This document shows positions 25,301 through 35,140 of a stretch of DNA of 64,000 nt, piece after piece; the stretch's first letter is position 1, and every line of letters starts with the position of its first letter. Source of the stretch: Polyangiaceae bacterium (GTDB lineage Bacteria; Myxococcota_A; Polyangia; Polyangiales; Polyangiaceae); contig JADJXL010000028.1 of the NCBI GenBank assembly GCA_016715885.1, positions 620,001 through 684,000 of the forward strand. The letters run 5' to 3'. The notes beneath the pieces were generated by a model that saw only the letters and a program-made list of their open reading frames with translations, ran no database searches and was not told the origin of the DNA. A program made the position numbers and the translations under genes.

Positions 25301-27436
25301 ATGCGTAGACTCGTTCCTTTGACTGCCTTGGCCGCAGCCCTGCTCGGCGCGCCATCCGCGCTTTCCGCAGGCGCCGATACCTGTGCTGCTCCCACGGTCA
25401 TCTCGTCGCTGCCCTATGCCGATAGCGGAACGACCGTCGCGGCGATAAACGACATAAATGCCGTTCCCTTGACGTGCAATAACAAATACACGTCGACGCA
25501 GGGACCGGACGTCGTCTATTCGGTTACCGTCGGACCACCGCCGAATAGCCTCACGTTTTCGCTCGATCCTACGGGCATCAACTGGGATGCATCCATTTAC
25601 CTCTTGACGACGTGCACCGATGGCAATACGTGCGCCGCTGGATACGGCGCTGATACATTCGGGCCCAACGGAACCGAAACCATCTCGCTTACCAACATCC
25701 CCGCGGGCACCTACTTCTTTTATGTCGACTCATTCTACTCGTCGGGCAACCTGAACTCGGGAACCTACGACCTCACCGTCACGGGCAATCTGGGTAACGT
25801 TCCCGCGGCGCCCGTCGCCAATGACGGCACGTTGACCACCGCGGAAGACATGGCGGGCACCACGACGCTCACGGCAACCGATGCCAATGGCGACGTGATT
25901 ACGTATGCAATCGTCCAGCAACCGCCGGCAAGCGAAGGCTCCGTGGCGCTCGTCGGCGATCAGGCAACGTTCACGCCGGCACTGGATTTCAATGGCACGT
26001 CGAGCTTTACGTTTTCGGCATCCGACCCCGGAATGCTCGTGTCGAATACGGCAACCGTCACGGTGACGGTGACTCCCGTCAATGACGCGCCCATCGCAAG
26101 CAATCAAATGCAATCGACGATGGAGGACACCGCCGTCGACGTGACGCTCATGGGATCCGACGTCGATATGGGCGATACGCTGACGTACGCCATCTCCATG
26201 ATGCCGCCGGCCAATGAAGGCGCGGTGACGCTCGCGGGCAATATCGCCACATTCACGCCCGGTGCGAACTTCAATGGCACGACGTCGTTCACGTATCACG
26301 TGATCGACATGGCAAACGCCATGTCGAGCGATGCGACGGTGACGATCGACGTGACGGCCGTCAATGACGCGCCCACGGCGGATGCGCAAAGCGCCGTCAC
26401 GATGGAGGACACGCCGCTCATGTTGACGCTCACCGGCGCCGACGTGGATACGGGTGACATGCTGACGTTTGCCGTCGATATGCAGCCGCCCATGGGCGAA
26501 GGATTGGTGACGATTGCCGGCGACATGGCGACCTTCACGCCGGGACCCAACTTCAATGGCACGACGTCGTTCACGTTCATTGCGTCGGACATGGCAAACG
26601 CAATGTCGGCGCCCGCCATGGTGACCATCGATGTCACGCCGGTGAACGATGCGCCCGTCGCCGACGACAATGCGGCGAGCACGCCGGAAGACACGCCCGT
26701 CGACATTACACTGACGGCGACCGACGTCGACATGGGCGATATGGTGACGTTCGAGATCTCCGCGCAGCCGCCGGCGGGCGAAGGCGCCGTCACGCTCAAT
26801 GGTAACATCGCCACGTTCACGCCGGCCGCGGACTTCAACGGACAAACCTCGTTCAAGTTCCGCGCCCTGGATTCATCGATGACTCCATCGACCGACGCGA
26901 CGGTCAACATCATGGTGGGTGCGCTCGATGATCCTCCCACGTTTGTCGATCCAACCCCGTCCGAGGGAAGCACGCTCAGCGTCAAGGCTGGAGAAACCCT
27001 CACCTTTACCGTCGTCGCAACGGATCCGGATTCGACCCCGACGTACAGCATCACGAACGCGCCTGCCGCATCGACGTTCGACGCGGCAACGGGCGAGTTT
27101 TCCTGGGCCACCGTGGAAGCGGACATCGGCGCGTACCCGCTCACGATTGGCGCGGCCGACGACATGAGCACCATCATGCGCAACGTGACGCTCGAAGTCA
27201 CCGAGGGTGGTGGTGGCGCGGGTGGTGGCGGCGGTGCGGCGGGCGCTGGCGGAGCTGGCGGCGAAGCTGGCGGCGGCGCAGGTGGTGACGGCGGCCGTGC
27301 GGGCGCCGGTGGCGACACGATTGGCGCGGACGAAGGATGTGGGTGTGTCGCGGTAGGCGCAGAAAGCGGGACGGCGGGTTCCGGATTGCTGCTTGGCCTG
27401 CTCGCGCTTCTCGGAATTCGCCGTCGCAGGAATTGA
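25301..27436 (+). CDS. secreted Ig/cadherin-like repeat surface protein with MYXO-CTERM-like anchor
   Basis: 711 residues. Signal peptide ending SALSAG. Residues about 30-165 resemble a bacterial pre-peptidase-type beta domain (Asp-rich, PDVVYSVTVG, GTYFFYVDS). Then come four tandem ~92-residue repeats with VNDAPxA, EDTxxxxTL, TFTPxxxFNGTxSFTF, as in bacterial Ig-like/cadherin-like proteins, and a further Ig-like domain. A Gly/Ala-rich linker leads to a Cys pair GCGC, a hydrophobic helix GLLLGLLALLGI and RRRRN, the pattern of MYXO-CTERM tails processed by a myxosortase. Expected on the cell surface; probable adhesive or structural role. Confidence 0.85.
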   Translation: MRRLVPLTALAAALLGAPSALSAGADTCAAPTVISSLPYADSGTTVAAINDINAVPLTCNNKYTSTQGPDVVYSVTVGPPPNSLTFSLDPTGINWDASIYLLTTCTDGNTCAAGYGADTFGPNGTETISLTNIPAGTYFFYVDSFYSSGNLNSGTYDLTVTGNLGNVPAAPVANDGTLTTAEDMAGTTTLTATDANGDVITYAIVQQPPASEGSVALVGDQATFTPALDFNGTSSFTFSASDPGMLVSNTATVTVTVTPVNDAPIASNQMQSTMEDTAVDVTLMGSDVDMGDTLTYAISMMPPANEGAVTLAGNIATFTPGANFNGTTSFTYHVIDMANAMSSDATVTIDVTAVNDAPTADAQSAVTMEDTPLMLTLTGADVDTGDMLTFAVDMQPPMGEGLVTIAGDMATFTPGPNFNGTTSFTFIASDMANAMSAPAMVTIDVTPVNDAPVADDNAASTPEDTPVDITLTATDVDMGDMVTFEISAQPPAGEGAVTLNGNIATFTPAADFNGQTSFKFRALDSSMTPSTDATVNIMVGALDDPPTFVDPTPSEGSTLSVKAGETLTFTVVATDPDSTPTYSITNAPAASTFDAATGEFSWATVEADIGAYPLTIGAADDMSTIMRNVTLEVTEGGGGAGGGGGAAGAGGAGGEAGGGAGGDGGRAGAGGDTIGADEGCGCVAVGAESGTAGSGLLLGLLALLGIRRRRN

Positions 27437-27458
27437 CGAACCGAACCTCATTGCAAAA

Positions 27459-27567
27459 GGCCGAAGTCCGAATTTTTCGGGCGCTCGTGGTGGGTCCCAC
27501 TGTTCGAGCCCGCGTAGCGGGCGAGTTTGGGGGGACCGCGAGTGCCCGAAAAAATCGGGCTTCGGCC
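27459..27567. repeat. Repeat D, copy 1: ~109 bp hairpin element
   Basis: Arms GGCCGAAGTCCGAATTTTTC and its imperfect complement near 27545-27567 enclose an inner hairpin GAGCCCGC-gta-GCGGGC. A second element of the same architecture and core lies at 48831-48931. Both sit just behind plus-strand genes. The position after the surface-protein gene would also suit a transcription terminator. Confidence 0.75.
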
Positions 27568-27610
27568 GTGGTTACACCCCGAAGTACACGCCCGCTACTC
27601 GTTCGGAGCG

Positions 27611-28626
27611 TTACCCCACCGTCACCACGAGCGGTTTCTTGATACCCGCGAGCACCGCGACGCCTCGAACTTCGCGAAAATCCCCTTCCAATCGAATCCA
27701 ATGCGACACTTCGCCCGACCGAAGGTCGACCACTTGTACGCCGCATCGCGCTGCCGCGCCTTTTTCAGCCAGGTTCTTGACAAACGGCAAACCCGCAATC
27801 TGCTCGGGAGATCGCGGCAGCGACAAACCCATCACCGCATGATGGCCCCAAAACGCGAGCCCTTCCAGTATCCCCGGACAAAACGCAATCGGCTCGAATA
27901 CCCGACGATCAAAATCGACAAACCCGAAATACCCCGTACCAGCATTGTGTAGCCAAAGTTTGTCTTGGTACACTCGCGGCGATTGCGGCATACAAAGCCC
28001 GTCGATGACCACTTTCCCGGTCACGACGTCAATCACACACCCTCCATCGAGACGTCTCGACCGATACCCGAATGCAACATCCGTCGGTGCATACGCCGTG
28101 ACGTACGCTGCAGCACCATCGCGAAGCGCCAAGCCGCTCAAATGACATCGATCCTCGGGGACCAATTTCGATATGAAAGGCGGACGCCACACGGGACGAA
28201 AACTGTGCTCTCGTCGAGCGTCGCCAAACAATTGAATTGCGCGTTGACGAATACGACGCGCCCATCACTTTCACGAGCAATATCGCACACATCGAGCTCC
28301 CCGATCGTATGTGTCGATCGCGGGCAAAAGAAAGCGTCGCCATCCCCCGCCAAGCGTCCCGGCGCTGCACCGTACGTCAATCGATGAATCCTGGATGTGG
28401 ATGCAACAAGCATCGCCTTGCCATCCGACCACAATGCCCGCGGAGCATCGAAGACGCTCTCGCATAATGCGATACGGCCATCGTCTTCGGTGCCAAATGC
28501 GAGCAGCCGCATCCCCGCGCCCGTCGTCACGGCCAATCCCAAATTCTGCTCGGCAAGCCAGTGTTCGAGCGCTGCCGATGTGGTGACATCCGACGCACGC
28601 ATGGGCTTCAACGTCATTTTATTCAT
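27611..28626 (-). pseudogene. TIGR03032-like (DUF4915) protein, frameshifted
   Basis: Starts at ATG 28626, overlapping the stop of the intact paralogue at 28623-29696. The first frame gives MNKMTLKPMR to FNCLATLDESTVF; the second continues RPVWRPPFISKLVPEDRCHL to the stop at 27611. The paralogue reads straight through this point (CLATLDDDASFRVVWKPPFISKL), which fixes the shift at the A-run 28199-28202. A missing base restores a ~338-residue protein. The family has propeller-like repeats (GxGYFGFVD, FCPGxLxGLAFxG) and no established enzymatic role. Either recent decay of a duplicate or a sequencing error. Confidence 0.75.
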
Positions 28627-29696
28627 GCAAATACCTGCGCAACGGATGCCGCATCCACCGTCACCGTTTTGCGCAATTCATCGGATTCGAGCGGCAGAAC
28701 CGTGGGGTTTCGCACGCCTTCGAGCGTCACGACGTCGTAAAGCTCCTCCACGGCTCCTTCGAGCCGCAGCCAATTGGCAATGTCACCCGTTCGCAAATCG
28801 ATCACGTGAATACCACAACGCGCCTCGGCTCCACGCTTTTGTAGGTTTTCATCGAGCGGCAAGCCGCCGAACGTTTTTTGGTGCCTGGGCCGCGACAAAC
28901 CAACGATGGCGTAATCTCCGCTGAACGCAAGACCTCGCAAATACCCTGGACAAAACGCGACCCTTTCGAACACCCCCCGATCCACGTCGACGAATCCGAA
29001 ATAACCCGCCCCCGAATTGTGCACCCACAACTTGCCCCGATAATAGCGCGGCGAATGAGGCATCGACAACCCCTGCACGACGACTTCCCCCGATTCTACA
29101 TCCAGCACGCAACCGCCGTGCCTGCGCCGATCACGCCATCCATCGACGACATCGCTGCGCGATACCACCGTCACATAGGCCGGTTTTCCATCCTTCATGC
29201 AAAGGCCATTCAAATGACAACGGTCTTCGGCAACGAGCTTCGATATGAACGGAGGCTTCCAAACGACGCGAAAACTCGCGTCATCGTCGAGCGTTGCAAG
29301 GCAATTGAATGACGTATTGACGAAGATGACTCGTCCCTCGGCATCCACGGCAATGTCATGCGTATCGATGTCCCCCGTCGTGTAGGCGTCTCGAGGCACA
29401 TAAATGCGATCTTTGCCATTTCGTTTCGCCCCCGTGGCCAGCACGTTCTCCAGACGCCAAATGTGGAATTTCGATCCGAGCCACATCGTCTGGCCGTTCG
29501 ACCATAAACCCATACACGTCGGAAGCGACCACTCGCTGGCCCCGAGCTGCCCTTCGCCAGCGAGCCCAATCAGAAAAAGCTTACCTGTTTGATATGTGGA
29601 AAACGCAAGGCAACATTTTTGCTGTTCGAGCCACGAGGGTAGTTGTGCCGGACACGTAATGTGTGTGCCCGCATTCGGCTGAGAGGTCGAAGGCAT
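28623..29696 (-). CDS. TIGR03032-like (DUF4915) protein
   Basis: 357 residues. Recognised by CLAFSTYQTGKLFLIG, FNCLATLDDDASF, PPFISKLVAEDRCHLNGLC, SMPHSPR, VHNSGAGYFGFVD and GLSRPR, as in the TIGR03032 family, which is predicted to fold as a beta-propeller. Members are found near sulfotransferases or glycosylation genes in other bacteria, but no such neighbour exists here. The next gene downstream is a frameshifted tandem paralogue that overlaps it by ATGA, so the pair is an operon produced by tandem duplication. No signal peptide. Confidence 0.75.
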   Translation of the reverse strand: MPSTSQPNAGTHITCPAQLPSWLEQQKCCLAFSTYQTGKLFLIGLAGEGQLGASEWSLPTCMGLWSNGQTMWLGSKFHIWRLENVLATGAKRNGKDRIYVPRDAYTTGDIDTHDIAVDAEGRVIFVNTSFNCLATLDDDASFRVVWKPPFISKLVAEDRCHLNGLCMKDGKPAYVTVVSRSDVVDGWRDRRRHGGCVLDVESGEVVVQGLSMPHSPRYYRGKLWVHNSGAGYFGFVDVDRGVFERVAFCPGYLRGLAFSGDYAIVGLSRPRHQKTFGGLPLDENLQKRGAEARCGIHVIDLRTGDIANWLRLEGAVEELYDVVTLEGVRNPTVLPLESDELRKTVTVDAASVAQVFA

Positions 29697-29821
29697 CAGG
29701 ACGCACGGACGATATCACAGAACCGTGATGTGAATTGTTCGGTTTCCAGATCTCGTGATAGGAATCGAATCCATGGGCAGGATCGCATTCTGCAAAACGA
29801 GACGATTTGGACTAGAGGCAC

Positions 29822-30394
29822 ATGGATAGAATTTCGATCACGAGCCTCGTCGACCTGCTTCTCGAAACAGGTTCCGATCCGGATGCAAGCTCCGCCAAAG
29901 ATCGCAAGGCCGACCCCCTCCCCGAGTTTTATCAACTCGTCCGCGACGCCATCGTCGACATGCATCGGCGCAACTTGCCCGACAGCGTGCTGGACAACGT
30001 CGTCGATCTCGAGCCCAACCCCAAACGCGAACGCGTGCTGGAACGCGTCATCAACGGCTATCGCCGCTTTCTCGGCACAGGCTCGATGAAATGGTTCGAG
30101 CCTCCGAAGGCCAGTTACACGTTCGGCCCCAACGAGATCGACATCAACCCCGAGCTCGGCCTCGCCATCGACGAAACTCCGTACGTCATCAAAATGTATC
30201 TGCGCGGAGAACCTCTGACGCCCCGGCGCGTCCAAGTCACCTTGGGACTACTTGCGGGAAGGCTCGGACGCTCCTGTCCGGGACACGTCTTCGGCTTGCT
30301 CGAGGTTCGTCATGGCAAACTACATGCCTTGCGAACACCCGAAGAACGAGTCGGTGCCGTCCAGCTCGTCGAATCGCTCAACGCCGAACGCTGA
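29822..30394 (+). CDS. unknown-family protein, paralogue of the protein at 24612-25208
   Basis: 190 residues. It aligns with the 198-residue protein 5 kb upstream over the whole length (shared FYQLVRDAIVDMHRR, GYRRFLGTGSMKWFEPP, IDINPELG, LTPRRVQVTLGLLAGRLGRS). Both are plus-strand genes with oppositely oriented genes on one side. It sits 27 bases upstream of the VWA gene at 30422 and may share its transcript. The function is unknown, and no domain was recognised in either copy. Confidence 0.65.
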   Translation: MDRISITSLVDLLLETGSDPDASSAKDRKADPLPEFYQLVRDAIVDMHRRNLPDSVLDNVVDLEPNPKRERVLERVINGYRRFLGTGSMKWFEPPKASYTFGPNEIDINPELGLAIDETPYVIKMYLRGEPLTPRRVQVTLGLLAGRLGRSCPGHVFGLLEVRHGKLHALRTPEERVGAVQLVESLNAER

Positions 30395-30421
30395 CAATCG
30401 GTTTGCTCACGGAGACGCACG

Positions 30422-31885
30422 ATGAAACTCGCCACGCTCGCGCTGTACTCGATCCTGGGAGTTTCCGCCGCTGCATCAGCGGGCTACATGCTCGCACCGG
30501 ACCCTGCCCAAGACAAACTCGCCGTCGCACGGGACGCTACGACCACACCTCTATCGCCATCGACGAGCGCAGCAGGCGCGCTCGACGCACCGTCCACCTT
30601 CACGGCCGGTACGACGCTCCACGTGGAAGGCCGACTCGGTAACGCCGTGCTGCCGCAGGGCGCTTTTTCCAAAACCTTCCTCTTGCTCGATGTGCGACCA
30701 GGACAAACCACGGCGACGGCGAAACCCGTCGAAGGACACCTCGCGATCGTCATCGACAGGTCCGGTTCGATGAAGGGCGATCGCCTCCCCAAGGCTCTTT
30801 CGGCCGCCAAAGCAGCCGTGGACAAACTCAGCTTCGGTGATCGCGTCAGCGTGATCTCGTTCGACACGACGATCCGCACCGACGTGCCCATGGTCGAAGT
30901 GACGGTGAGCAACCGCCAACAGATCAAGGACGCGATCGACACGATTCAGCTCGGCGGTGACACGTGCATTTCGTGTGGCATTTCGGCGGCGCTCGCGGAG
31001 CTGGGCCAAAGCACGGGGTTTGCTGATCGCATGATCTTGCTGAGTGACGGTGAACCGACGGCGGGAGTGCGTGACGAAGGTGGGTTTTTCCCGGTCGCCA
31101 AGACGGCTCGTGACGCGAGCGTCGGCATCACGACGATCGGCGTTGGAACGGCATACAACCACAAGATCATGGGCGCGATTGCGCTCGGTTCGGGCGGCAA
31201 TCACTACTTCGTCGAAGATCCCTCGTCGCTCGAGAAGGCATTCTTGGTCGAAGCGGACAAACTCAAGACGACCGTTGCGCTTGGGGCCACCGCGACGATC
31301 ACGCTTGCCGAGGGCGTGGAGCTCGAACGCGTGTATGATCGATCGTTCGAACGCGAAGGAAAAAACCGCATCAAAGTTCAGCTCGGAAACTTTTCCGTGG
31401 GCGACACGAGGACGGTGCTCGTGGAGTTGAAAGTGCCGACGAATGCGGAGGGAGTCGTACCTGTGGCGGACGTGAGTCTCGCGTACGACGATCGCGTGCT
31501 TGGAGGTGCAGGTCGTTGCGAAGGCAAGCTGAGCGCGCTCGTGAAGGGTGACGTCGATGCGGCATCCGAAACGGATCCGCAGGTTGCGACACGTATGGCG
31601 CGAAGCAAAACGGCGGCAACGCTGCTCGAAGTGAACGAGCTCATCGAACAAGGACGAACGGAAGAAGCGGAAGCGAAGATTCAGGCGCAGCAGCAGGAGC
31701 TGTCTGCGGCGGCGGAGAAGGCGAAACGTTCGGCGGGGCCGGGCAAGAGCGCGGTGGTGGGTGATTTGGCGGGGCAGGCGACGACGTTGAGCAATGCTCG
31801 CGAAGGGCTCGATGCGAAGAAGGGCGGCGCGAAGCCGCGCGCCGTGCGCAAGAACGTCGAGATGATGAACCCCTACATGCTGTGA
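30422..31885 (+). CDS. secreted or membrane-anchored VWA-domain protein
   Basis: 487 residues. N-terminal hydrophobic segment (TLALYSILGVSAAASAGYML) that acts as signal or anchor. The VWA domain (about 100-290) has a complete metal-ion site: AIVIDRSGSM (DxSxS), a Thr/Cys-rich GGDTCISCG loop and LLSDGEPTAG. After it comes a beta-sandwich region (about 290-380) and a helical, Ala/Glu-rich C-terminus (EEAEAKIQAQQQELSAAAEKA), probably coiled-coil. Similar VWA proteins in proteobacteria act in surface or protein-complex assembly. A clean gap of 99 bases separates it from the kinase gene downstream. Confidence 0.8.
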   Translation: MKLATLALYSILGVSAAASAGYMLAPDPAQDKLAVARDATTTPLSPSTSAAGALDAPSTFTAGTTLHVEGRLGNAVLPQGAFSKTFLLLDVRPGQTTATAKPVEGHLAIVIDRSGSMKGDRLPKALSAAKAAVDKLSFGDRVSVISFDTTIRTDVPMVEVTVSNRQQIKDAIDTIQLGGDTCISCGISAALAELGQSTGFADRMILLSDGEPTAGVRDEGGFFPVAKTARDASVGITTIGVGTAYNHKIMGAIALGSGGNHYFVEDPSSLEKAFLVEADKLKTTVALGATATITLAEGVELERVYDRSFEREGKNRIKVQLGNFSVGDTRTVLVELKVPTNAEGVVPVADVSLAYDDRVLGGAGRCEGKLSALVKGDVDAASETDPQVATRMARSKTAATLLEVNELIEQGRTEEAEAKIQAQQQELSAAAEKAKRSAGPGKSAVVGDLAGQATTLSNAREGLDAKKGGAKPRAVRKNVEMMNPYML

Positions 31886-31984
31886 CGACTTCCAGAAGTC
31901 CCACGCGCGAGTTTGTCAACACGAACCTTTCGGTGCTCCTGCTCGATTCGTGGTATCCATCGAAGCGGCAAGGAGGCCAGGCGG

Positions 31985-32854
31985 ATGACGTATCACGTCG
32001 GCGATGTCATCGATGGTCGGTACAAACTGCTCGGTGTCATCGGTAGCGGCGGGCATGGCAGCGTATATCGAGCAGAGGATCTCGAGCAGCAATCGATGCA
32101 GGTTGCGGTCAAGTGTCTGCACGCGAATTTGACGACGCAGCCCGTGTTTTTGACGCGCATGCAGCGAGAAGCGCGCGCGATGGGGCTGCTTGCGGGCACG
32201 AGCGCCACGGAGATCTACGCGTTCAACCAATCGCAAACGGGTGTCTTGTACATCGTGATGGAGCTTTGCGAGGGCCAGGATCTCGAGGCGCACTTGGCGG
32301 CTCACGAGGCCCAAGGCAAGCTCTTGCCCACCAGCCGCGTGCTCGAAATCATCGGTCCTGTGGCCGAAACGCTCGTCGCGGCGCACGCACAGAACATCGT
32401 GCATCGCGACGTGAAGCCGGCGAACGTGTTCCTTTTGGACAAACCGTCCCGAGGTAGCGTACGGCTGCTCGACTTCGGGCTCGCGAAAGAAGTGGTTGGC
32501 GGAGCGCAAGGCGTGGGTACGGTGGATGGGACGATCACGGGATCTCCGAGCTACTTGGCGCCCGAATGCTGGGCGGGGAAACCTCGCCAGCTCGATCATC
32601 GCGTGGACATTTTTGCTTTGGGCGTGGTCCTGTTTCGCATGCTGAGCGGTAAATTGCCGTTCACTGGCAAGAAGTTCGTCGAGCTGATGCTGGCCGTTGC
32701 GCGAGCGCCTCGTCCGAGTTTGCACGCGGTGCGGCCGGACTTGCCGGCTGCCATTGATCCGTGGGTCGCCAAGTCCCTCGCGGTAAAAGCGGAGGATCGG
32801 TACCAATCCGTGCGCGAAATGTGGACGGATTTTCAAAAAATTCTAGGTAGATAG
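31985..32854 (+). CDS. Ser/Thr protein kinase, catalytic domain only
   Basis: 289 residues from ATG 31985. Complete kinase core: glycine loop GSGGHGSVY, VAVKCL lysine, HRDVKPAN catalytic loop, DFGLA, and PEC in place of APE. There is no extra domain and no membrane segment, so it is a short soluble kinase. The 3' end lies within the 3' end of the opposite-strand cyclic-nucleotide-binding gene. Substrate unknown. The VWA protein immediately upstream is the only co-directional neighbour. Confidence 0.9.
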   Translation: MTYHVGDVIDGRYKLLGVIGSGGHGSVYRAEDLEQQSMQVAVKCLHANLTTQPVFLTRMQREARAMGLLAGTSATEIYAFNQSQTGVLYIVMELCEGQDLEAHLAAHEAQGKLLPTSRVLEIIGPVAETLVAAHAQNIVHRDVKPANVFLLDKPSRGSVRLLDFGLAKEVVGGAQGVGTVDGTITGSPSYLAPECWAGKPRQLDHRVDIFALGVVLFRMLSGKLPFTGKKFVELMLAVARAPRPSLHAVRPDLPAAIDPWVAKSLAVKAEDRYQSVREMWTDFQKILGR

Positions 32855-35066
32855 ATCCACCCAAGAAAAACCTGCGCATCCGCGTCGCAAGTCCCTGACT
32901 TTCGGCCTCCTGCGCTTGATCACGACGCGCTTGCTGGCGCGATGCCATGAGCAGCGACAATTCCACCACGACTTGCGGGCGCGATTCGATGATTGGCTGA
33001 ATCGCTTGTTTGCTGATTTCGTAGAGCGTCGATTCGCCCACGGAGCGCACCGTGGCCGTCCGCTCGACGCCCGTGAGCAGCGCGGCCTCGCCGAAGACCG
33101 CCCCTGGTTCCATCGTGGCAACCGCCATGTCGTGCCCATCGGCTTGGCGCACCAAAACTTCCACCGACCCTGATTCGACGACGAAAAGCGATGCGCCCTT
33201 GTCGCCCTGAATGACGATGCGATCGTGCGGGCCGTACACGACGCGACGCGCGCGATGCGCAAGCTTGTCGACTTCGCGATTCGTGAGCGGTTTGAAGACG
33301 GGCACCTTGCGCAAAATTGCTGTAATTTCGGATACTTGCGGTTCTGGCTGCATGGCCAAAGGCTCGCCTGCATCGAGGCCTCCGCCGTATCCATCGCGAC
33401 GTTGCAGCGCATCGATGAGCGCTTTGTCGCCGCGCATGTAGGCTTCGAGCAAACTGGCCGTGCGCGGAATGCATTCGTTTCCGGTGTGGTCCATGAGCCC
33501 CTTTTCGCGCGCCCACGCGGCCACTTCGTTCATCGACTTGCGATATTGCCTGCATGCGGACGGGAATAGCCCGTCTTGATCGCCAAACGCGCCCGTAATG
33601 GATTCGGGCAATGCATAAGAGCCGAACAAACCGCGCTGGTGCCACATGGCGAAATCGCGCTGTTTGTTATCGAGCCACCCGAGCTCGGGGAATGCCGCGA
33701 GGCTATTTTTCAAGACCGCTCGTTCGGCATCTCGGAAAACGCGGTGCCATGTTTCTTGGGCATTGTCCAGGTTTGGCCCGGCAAGCTCGATGGCATGTTT
33801 CAAGTCTTCATGGTGGGCATGCAAAAAAGCCAATGTCGCTTTTTGCTTGCGCATGAGATTGGAGAAACTCACCGGTCCCGTGGCGAGCAAATCCGAGCTA
33901 CGAGGCACGATTTTCCGCAGCGCCCATACTTTTTGCCACGCGGCCACATCGAGACGCTCACGGATTTTTGCAAACACCGGGCTTTTTTCGAATACTTGCC
34001 GCTCTGCGGGGGACAGCAAATTCGGGTATTCATCCTTCACGGCTTCGAAAATGCCGAGGCACGTGAGCATTTCGAGGTACAAGCCGACGCGGACGAGCCA
34101 CACCGGATCGGGCAAGTTTCGCCGCTGCTGCCCGAGATCCTGGCGAATGGCGTGCAAATAAAGCATTGCCTTGTCCATTCCAATCGTGAGCACGGGAAAC
34201 CACGGATGGTAGCCGGCATGAATGTCGGGCATGTCGAGCGCACGCGCCTGAGCGGCCGTGTCTTCGATGATGAGCTGTTCGAGCAGACGCGCGTAGAGCG
34301 ATCCGAAGCGGCCCGCGTCGTACACTTCGACGTCCATGTGATCGTGCGAAACGGTGACGCCTTCGGAGACGAGCGACAAACCCACGCGCACGTGCTGATG
34401 GAAAAGGTTGGCGAACGTGAATGGATCGTCGCCATCGGGCGCGCTGGATTGAATGGCCGCATCGACATCCGTCCACGCGTACGACGCCAAATCCGCGTCT
34501 TTGCGCTTGTGCCGCGGCAAAAGCACCTCGGGCGTGACGGTCGCGACGTAGACGGTCTCGTAAAAATTGGACAACGATGCTTCTTCGAGCGCCGCAACGG
34601 GATATGCCGCTGCCGACACCTTGCGTAAAGGCACGGAAATACTCGTCAATCCGGGCATGTCATACGGTTCGCCCTGCTCATGGCCATGCGGCAACAGCGA
34701 AAGCGACATGCGCACTTCGAGCGGCCTGTTGAAGAGCTCGACATAGGCATAGATATTTTTGATGTGGTAAAGAAGCCAGAGCTCGTCGCCCGGCGGGGGT
34801 TGCGGCGCAGTCGATAGAAATGCGGCGTGTTCGGAGACGCCCAGACCTTGGCCCAGCGCTTCGTCGACGGGTCTTCGCCCCGGCTCGAAAGGCACGATCT
34901 CGAGGTCCGGCGTGAGGTCGGTCGACTCCATTTCCGGGTTGTTGCGCGACTCGAGTTCCCGCATGTAGGCGCGCGCGGCGGCGAGCTTATCGTCCCACGA
35001 CAAACCCGTCACGGGGCTCAAGAGGAGCCGCTTCAATTGCTTTTTGAAGTCTCTCGAAGTGTTCAC
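32661..35066 (-). CDS. cyclic-nucleotide-binding-domain protein with large unknown N-terminal region
   Basis: 801 residues as read, from GTG 35066 with GAGG upstream. The first ~590 residues are an unrecognised, mainly helical region (motifs LWLLYHIKNIYAYVELFN, HDHMDVEVYDAGRFG). About 595-720 is a cyclic-nucleotide-binding domain (VFKPLTNREVDKL, VIQGDKGASLFVVESGSVEV, PGAVFGEAALL, RTATVRS). The normal C-terminus probably ends near LATRMRRFFLG. Beyond it the frame runs 190 bases antisense through the kinase gene. Losing one T in the TTTTT run near 32870 would give a stop at 32843, just past the kinase stop. The long tail is therefore suspect. Confidence 0.75.
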   Translation of the reverse strand: MNTSRDFKKQLKRLLLSPVTGLSWDDKLAAARAYMRELESRNNPEMESTDLTPDLEIVPFEPGRRPVDEALGQGLGVSEHAAFLSTAPQPPPGDELWLLYHIKNIYAYVELFNRPLEVRMSLSLLPHGHEQGEPYDMPGLTSISVPLRKVSAAAYPVAALEEASLSNFYETVYVATVTPEVLLPRHKRKDADLASYAWTDVDAAIQSSAPDGDDPFTFANLFHQHVRVGLSLVSEGVTVSHDHMDVEVYDAGRFGSLYARLLEQLIIEDTAAQARALDMPDIHAGYHPWFPVLTIGMDKAMLYLHAIRQDLGQQRRNLPDPVWLVRVGLYLEMLTCLGIFEAVKDEYPNLLSPAERQVFEKSPVFAKIRERLDVAAWQKVWALRKIVPRSSDLLATGPVSFSNLMRKQKATLAFLHAHHEDLKHAIELAGPNLDNAQETWHRVFRDAERAVLKNSLAAFPELGWLDNKQRDFAMWHQRGLFGSYALPESITGAFGDQDGLFPSACRQYRKSMNEVAAWAREKGLMDHTGNECIPRTASLLEAYMRGDKALIDALQRRDGYGGGLDAGEPLAMQPEPQVSEITAILRKVPVFKPLTNREVDKLAHRARRVVYGPHDRIVIQGDKGASLFVVESGSVEVLVRQADGHDMAVATMEPGAVFGEAALLTGVERTATVRSVGESTLYEISKQAIQPIIESRPQVVVELSLLMASRQQARRDQAQEAESQGLATRMRRFFLGGSIYLEFFENPSTFRARIGTDPPLLPRGTWRPTDQWQPASPAAPRANSDEALAQRPASARRTSCQ

Positions 35067-35140
35067 CGCGTACCTCGTTACGAACGGAGATGAAATCTAG
35101 CGATGGGTGGGATGAAGTTTGCGAATGCTGGTCGGAAGCG

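Noticed and set aside
25730..26845. Minus-strand frame of 371 codons
   Set aside because: Arg/His-rich mirror of the Ig-repeat region; its repeats only reflect the DNA repeats of the surface protein gene.
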